This document shows, one piece after another, positions 63,371-64,000 of a stretch of 64,000 nt of DNA. Positions within the stretch are counted from its first letter, which is position 1. Each line of letters starts with the position of its first letter. Position numbers and translations under genes: made by a program. Source of the stretch: Segatella copri (GTDB lineage: Bacteria > Bacteroidota > Bacteroidia > Bacteroidales > Bacteroidaceae); NCBI RefSeq assembly GCF_019249795.2, contig NZ_CP156891.1, positions 1,092,001 to 1,156,000 of the forward strand, given 5' to 3'. Under the pieces are notes generated by a model, which saw only the letters and a list, made by a program, of their open reading frames with translations, was not told the DNA's origin and made no database searches.

Positions 63371-63775
63371 TCATCTGTTTTGCTCATTAAATTTCTTAGT
63401 TTCTTTTAATCTGTATGACTCTCCATTCATGTTTACCAAGAAAGCATTGTGTGTGAGTCTGTCAACCAGAGCAGTCACCAACACCTTATCCTTTATGATT
63501 TTTCCCCATCGATCAAAGGCGAGGTTTGTCGTAATGAAGGTGGACTTGGTGTCAGCCCTAAGCGAGAGGTGGTTGAAGAGCACGTACATCCCCTCCATGC
63601 ATGCCTTTATGACCAAGGCTGTCGCTACATGTGTCTTTCCCGTACCGGGGTTTCCATAAAGGACGACATTTCTGTGCTCATGTATGAAGTCCAGCGTTTC
63701 CACCCTTGGCAACAAGTGCTTGATTTCCTCAGGCAATTCGTTCCAATCCAGCTGCTCCAGACAGGTACACTTTTA
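63371..63775 (-). pseudogene. istB: IS21-family helper ATPase (IstB) remnant
   Basis: The frame is open from about 63775 (after TAA) as KCTCLEQLDWNELPEEIKHLLP, followed by FIHEHRNVVLYGNPGTGKTH (Walker A) and ALVIKACMEGMYVLFNHLSLRAD. It then jumps to KSTFITTNLAFDRWGKIIKDKVL ... DRLTHNAFLVNMNGESYRLKET, the normal IstB C-terminus. The Walker B region, about 90 residues, is missing, as is the N-terminal start. No IstA gene is in the window. Confidence 0.85.
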
Positions 63776-63784
63776 AGTTAGAAT

Positions 63785-64000
63785 CTACACTTTTCTCCAA
63801 TCTTCAAACTCTTTATCAGTAGATTTACCAAAAGCTGGATACATCTTGTTATATTCAATCTCCGTATGAGTAGGTTTCTCTTTACGATAATCCTTCAAGG
63901 AATCCTTCTGCACCTGAAATCGACTTGATTCTACGAAGATTAAACTTTTACAAATTCTCTTCTCAATTCTTTCCTCCATCCATTCTCTGCCTTTAGCAAG
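63785..64000 (-). CDS. Partial uncharacterised protein cut by the window edge
   Basis: The minus-strand frame is open to the window end: LAKGREW precedes the methionine at 63979, and 64 further codons follow to a stop at 63785. The visible C-terminus is charged (EERIEKRICKSLIF ... STDKEFEDWRKV). No domain is recognisable in so short a piece. Confidence 0.5.
   Translation of the reverse strand, partial: LAKGREWMEERIEKRICKSLIFVESSRFQVQKDSLKDYRKEKPTHTEIEYNKMYPAFGKSTDKEFEDWRKV

Overview
The window looks like chromosomal DNA of a Bacteroidales gut bacterium, most likely Prevotellaceae (Prevotella/Segatella). Four things point that way: promoters of the Bacteroidetes type (-7 box TAnnTTTG, -33 TTG), SusC/SusD outer-membrane pairs, a tmRNA tag ending GENNYALAA, and the gene order parA-parB-DUF5683-lytic transglycosylase-rsh. 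Taxonomy is inferred from these features only; no database search was possible.

Left part (1-25 kb): a polysaccharide utilisation region for arabinose/galactose-containing plant glycans. It has a DUF6055 putative metalloprotease, a SusC/SusD pair (SusC is frameshifted), two DUF1680-type beta-L-arabinofuranosidases (GH127/GH146-like), a GH97 and a GH43 with F5/8 and LamG-like domains. Four promoters (DUF6055, susC, the large DUF1680 gene, the GH97-GH43-GH127 operon) share one geometry: -7 box, 28 bases, an ATCGTCTAAAA-like half-site, then a second half-site 21 bases further upstream. Three of the four also share an 18-base leader, AAACAAYAATAAACCTAG. Three complete insertion sequences (IS982, IS4 and ISL3 families) lie here. 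Two of them sit in the first 20 codons of a second, decayed DUF6055 lipoprotein gene.

Middle part (25-53 kb): mostly core genes. They are ssrA, an AraC regulator, rsmA-frr-rsgA, a flippase-like membrane protein, pepD, corA, a DUF349 protein, two tRNA-Gln, rsfS-ftsH-cdsA, a GH5 cellulase, surE-lpxB, parA-parB-DUF5683-transglycosylase-rsh, a CE8 pectinesterase, a MerR regulator and alaS. The corA leader is the most striking regulatory element. A 12-codon acidic reading frame ends four bases before a 9-base sequence that is repeated exactly over the corA ribosome binding site, and one complementary segment between the copies can pair with either.

Right part (53-64 kb): accessory. Two AAA-type ATPases are preceded by TTATCAT/ATGATAA palindromes, with a gamma-carbonic anhydrase between them. 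Then come a cut-down WYL regulator, a promoterless duplicate of the start of one ATPase gene, and two convergently decaying or compact operons. These operons hold two paralogous proteins with uracil-DNA-glycosylase-like motifs (GxSHYC ... HPSGG), a DUF3825-like protein, a WYL regulator and two small membrane proteins. An IS21 helper remnant and a gene cut by the window edge close the window. The UDG-like/DUF3825/WYL set has the look of a defence or stress island of unknown function.
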